Notes under the pieces: model-generated
What the model saw: only the letters and a program-made list of their open reading frames with translations
Database searches by the model: none
Told to the model about the DNA's origin: nothing
Shown: piece by piece, positions 5,943-7,245 of the stretch
Layout: the number at the start of each line of letters is the position of its first letter
Numbering within the stretch: the first letter of the stretch is position 1
From: Actinomycetes bacterium
Lineage (GTDB): Bacteria; Actinomycetota; Actinomycetes; Propionibacteriales; Propionibacteriaceae
DNA: 7,245 nucleotides
Assembly: GCA_023437345.1 (NCBI GenBank)
Contig: JAEZGC010000127.1
Span: 1 to 7,245, forward strand
Direction of reading: 5' to 3'
Program-made: the position numbers and the translations under genes

Positions 5943-7245
5943 GTGAGGCCTTCGACGTCGGCGGGAACCAGCGGGGTGCCGGCCGCCACGCTGTTGCGGG
6001 TCGGTCGGCCCACTACCGACCGCTGCCGAGCCGGGGAGATGCCGGTCCCCGGCCGGAGCGCCACGAGGTCGTCCGCGCTGATCATGGTTCCCGCCGGCAG
6101 GTCGCGACGCCAGTGGAGGCTTCGGCGAGCCACGTCGGCGATCGGGCGTTCAGCGGCCACCGGCTCCTTGACCCCGTCGCCGAGCGCCCGTTCGATGGTG
6201 CGGATCCCGGCGATCATGGCGCGCAGTTCGCCCGGCTCCATCGAGGCGCGGTGGTCGGGACCTGGCAGGCCCCGGTCCAGCGTCACGTGCTTCTCGACCA
6301 GCTCGGCACCGGCCGCGACCGCGGCCAGCGGCAGCTCCAGGCCGGTCGTGTGGTCGGACCAGCCGACCGGGACCCCGAATGCCTGGCGCATCGTCGCTAT
6401 CGCCCGCAGGTTGGCGTCCTGGGGCATGGCCGGATAGCTCGAGACGCAGTGGAACAGTGACAGCGGCGGGTCCCCGGCTGCCGCGATGGCGTCGACGGCG
6501 GCCGCCACTTCGGTCATGTCGGCCATCCCGGTCGAGACCAGCAGCGGCCTGCCGAACCGCGCGCACCGCTCGAGGAACGGCAGGTTGGTCAGCTCGCCCG
6601 AGCCGAGCTTGAAGGCGGGGACACCGAGGACGTCCAACATCGCAGCAGACCGGTCGTCGAAGGGTGTCGACAGGAAGATCAGCCCGCGGTCGGTGGCGTG
6701 CGCCTTGAGCCCGGCCCACGCGTCGGCCGGGAGCGCGAGCCGGGCGAGCATCGCCCGCTGGTCGTCGGACGCGCCGCCGGCCCGCTGGTACTCAGCGGTC
6801 GGCGCGTTCGCCGCGGCCAGCGCCTCGGGATCAAAGGTCTGGAACTTCACGACGTCGGCGCCGGAGTCGGCGACCGCGTCGACCAGCCGATGCGCCTGCT
6901 CGACGCTGCCGTCGTGGTTCACGCCGACCTCGGCGATGGTGACCACCTGGCCCGCCCCGATAGTCAGCGCACCGAGCGGGACCTGACGCACCGCGCGCGC
7001 CTGCAGCACTCCCTGCGCGAACGCGATGTCGAATTCCTCGTCGATGTCGACGGATCGGTCGGGGTGGACCTGTTGACCCACCGTCGCACCCTCGACGACA
7101 AACCTGCGATCCCGCCCGAGGACGGCCGGCTGCACAACGTAGAACGCTCCGGTGAGCAGCAGGTTCCCCTCGCCTGCGGCCTGGCTGACCGTGCCGGCGG
7201 CTCCGGACGCCATGTGCCACGCCGCGGGATGGCTCGGCATGAGGC
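5939..7245 (-). CDS. legI: LegF-LegI fusion: cytidylyltransferase C-terminus joined to legionaminic/sialic acid synthase (5' partial)
   Basis: This gene runs off the window at 7245. Residues are counted from the first in-window Met (7240), which is probably not the start because the frame stays open upstream. Residues 1-85 resemble the end of CMP-sialate synthetases: TGAFYVV at 30-36, RFVVEG at 46-51, and the family signature RSVDIDEEFD at 62-71. From about 87 a full NeuB-type synthase follows. It shows AEVGVNHDGS (103-112), VVKFQTF (130-136), STPFDD (191-196), KLGSGELTN (211-219), HCVSSYP (264-270), SDHTTG (295-300) and EKH (316-318). His297 and His318 are 21 apart, as I recall for the Mn ligands of Neisseria NeuB. 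A C-terminal SAF (antifreeze-like) domain spans about 374-429, with RPGTGI at 396-401. The synthase condenses a 2,4-diacetamido-trideoxymannose-type sugar with phosphoenolpyruvate; the cytidylyltransferase would then make the CMP sugar. LegI rather than NeuB is inferred from the legB and legC neighbours. The TGA stop overlaps the GTG of the next gene. Confidence 0.93.
   Translation of the reverse strand, partial: LMPSHPAAWHMASGAAGTVSQAAGEGNLLLTGAFYVVQPAVLGRDRRFVVEGATVGQQVHPDRSVDIDEEFDIAFAQGVLQARAVRQVPLGALTIGAGQVVTIAEVGVNHDGSVEQAHRLVDAVADSGADVVKFQTFDPEALAAANAPTAEYQRAGGASDDQRAMLARLALPADAWAGLKAHATDRGLIFLSTPFDDRSAAMLDVLGVPAFKLGSGELTNLPFLERCARFGRPLLVSTGMADMTEVAAAVDAIAAAGDPPLSLFHCVSSYPAMPQDANLRAIATMRQAFGVPVGWSDHTTGLELPLAAVAAGAELVEKHVTLDRGLPGPDHRASMEPGELRAMIAGIRTIERALGDGVKEPVAAERPIADVARRSLHWRRDLPAGTMISADDLVALRPGTGISPARQRSVVGRPTRNSVAAGTPLVPADVEGLT
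5949..5953 (-). promoter_or_regulatory. Ribosome binding site for legG inside the end of legI
   Basis: The minus strand reads GAAGG six bases before the GTG at 5942, within the final Glu-Gly codons of legI. It supports the GTG start and the GTGA stop-start overlap. Confidence 0.6.
6986..7245 (-). other. C-terminal segment of CMP-nonulosonate cytidylyltransferase domain (LegF/NeuA-like), cut by window edge
   Basis: This is the N-terminal part of the fused gene and is listed separately because it implies a second enzyme activity. About 85 residues are visible. RSVDIDEEFD matches the conserved end of CMP-Neu5Ac and CMP-legionaminate synthetases, which normally read S-I/V-D-I-D followed by acidic residues. 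GAFYVV fits the family strand usually read as NGAIYV. Two departures from the consensus are visible: Thr30 sits where Asn is usual, and the usual arginine-glutamine loop before it is not clear (SQAAGEG at 19-25). The catalytic N-terminal half, including the nucleotide-binding loop, lies outside the window, so activity cannot be judged. Confidence 0.78.

Noticed and set aside
5298..6437. Plus-strand open frame of 379 residues opposite legG and legI
   Set aside because: It is another GC-driven shadow across two motif-rich genes; its composition is unlike a real protein and no family features are seen.
5939..7245. Plain Neu5Ac (NeuA-NeuB-NeuC-NeuD) pathway as the function of the operon
   Set aside because: The adjacent 4,6-dehydratase and C4 aminotransferase are not needed for Neu5Ac and point to a 9-deoxy-5,7-diamino product. 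The Neu5Ac option stays open only as secondary activity.

Overview
The window is high-GC DNA, about two thirds G+C by eye, and is packed with genes on the minus strand. The GC content, GTG starts, overlapping genes and a MenB of about 300 residues ending in FPYYY suggest a high-GC actinobacterium. I cannot name a genus. The upper end of the window (position 7245) cuts through the first gene. All reading is from high to low coordinates.

Layout in transcription order. (1) 7245-5939: one open frame holding the C-terminal end of a CMP-sialate-type cytidylyltransferase (LegF/NeuA) followed, without a stop, by a complete sialic-acid-type synthase (LegI/NeuB). (2) 5942-4770: a hydrolysing nucleotide-HexNAc 2-epimerase (LegG/NeuC). 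(3) 4773-4156: a left-handed beta-helix sugar N-acetyltransferase (LegH/NeuD/PglD). (4) 4163-3126: a CBS-domain sugar-1-phosphate nucleotidyltransferase like Campylobacter PtmE. (5) 3124-2132: a nucleotide-sugar 4,6-dehydratase (LegB). (6) 2124-964: a PLP sugar aminotransferase (LegC). (7) 967-59: MenB, 1,4-dihydroxy-2-naphthoyl-CoA synthase of menaquinone synthesis. The junctions are -4, -4, -8, +1, +7 and -4 bases, so the block looks like one translationally coupled operon. Its promoter lies beyond position 7245. No terminator is evident in the 58 bases after menB.

Together, genes 1-6 fit a pathway to CMP-legionaminic acid or a close 5,7-diamino-nonulosonate. PtmE makes the nucleotide-GlcNAc (GDP-linked in Campylobacter). 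LegB makes the 4-keto-6-deoxy sugar, LegC aminates C4 and LegH acetylates that amine. LegG removes the nucleotide and inverts C2, LegI condenses the product with phosphoenolpyruvate, and LegF activates it with CTP. The window contains no glycosyltransferase, flippase or acceptor gene, so where the sugar ends up is not shown.

The two most unusual points are the LegF-LegI in-frame fusion and the menaquinone gene menB joined to the end of the operon by an ATGA overlap. No stretch over 300 bases lacks a gene, and I saw no RNA gene, mobile element, CRISPR array or substantial repeat.
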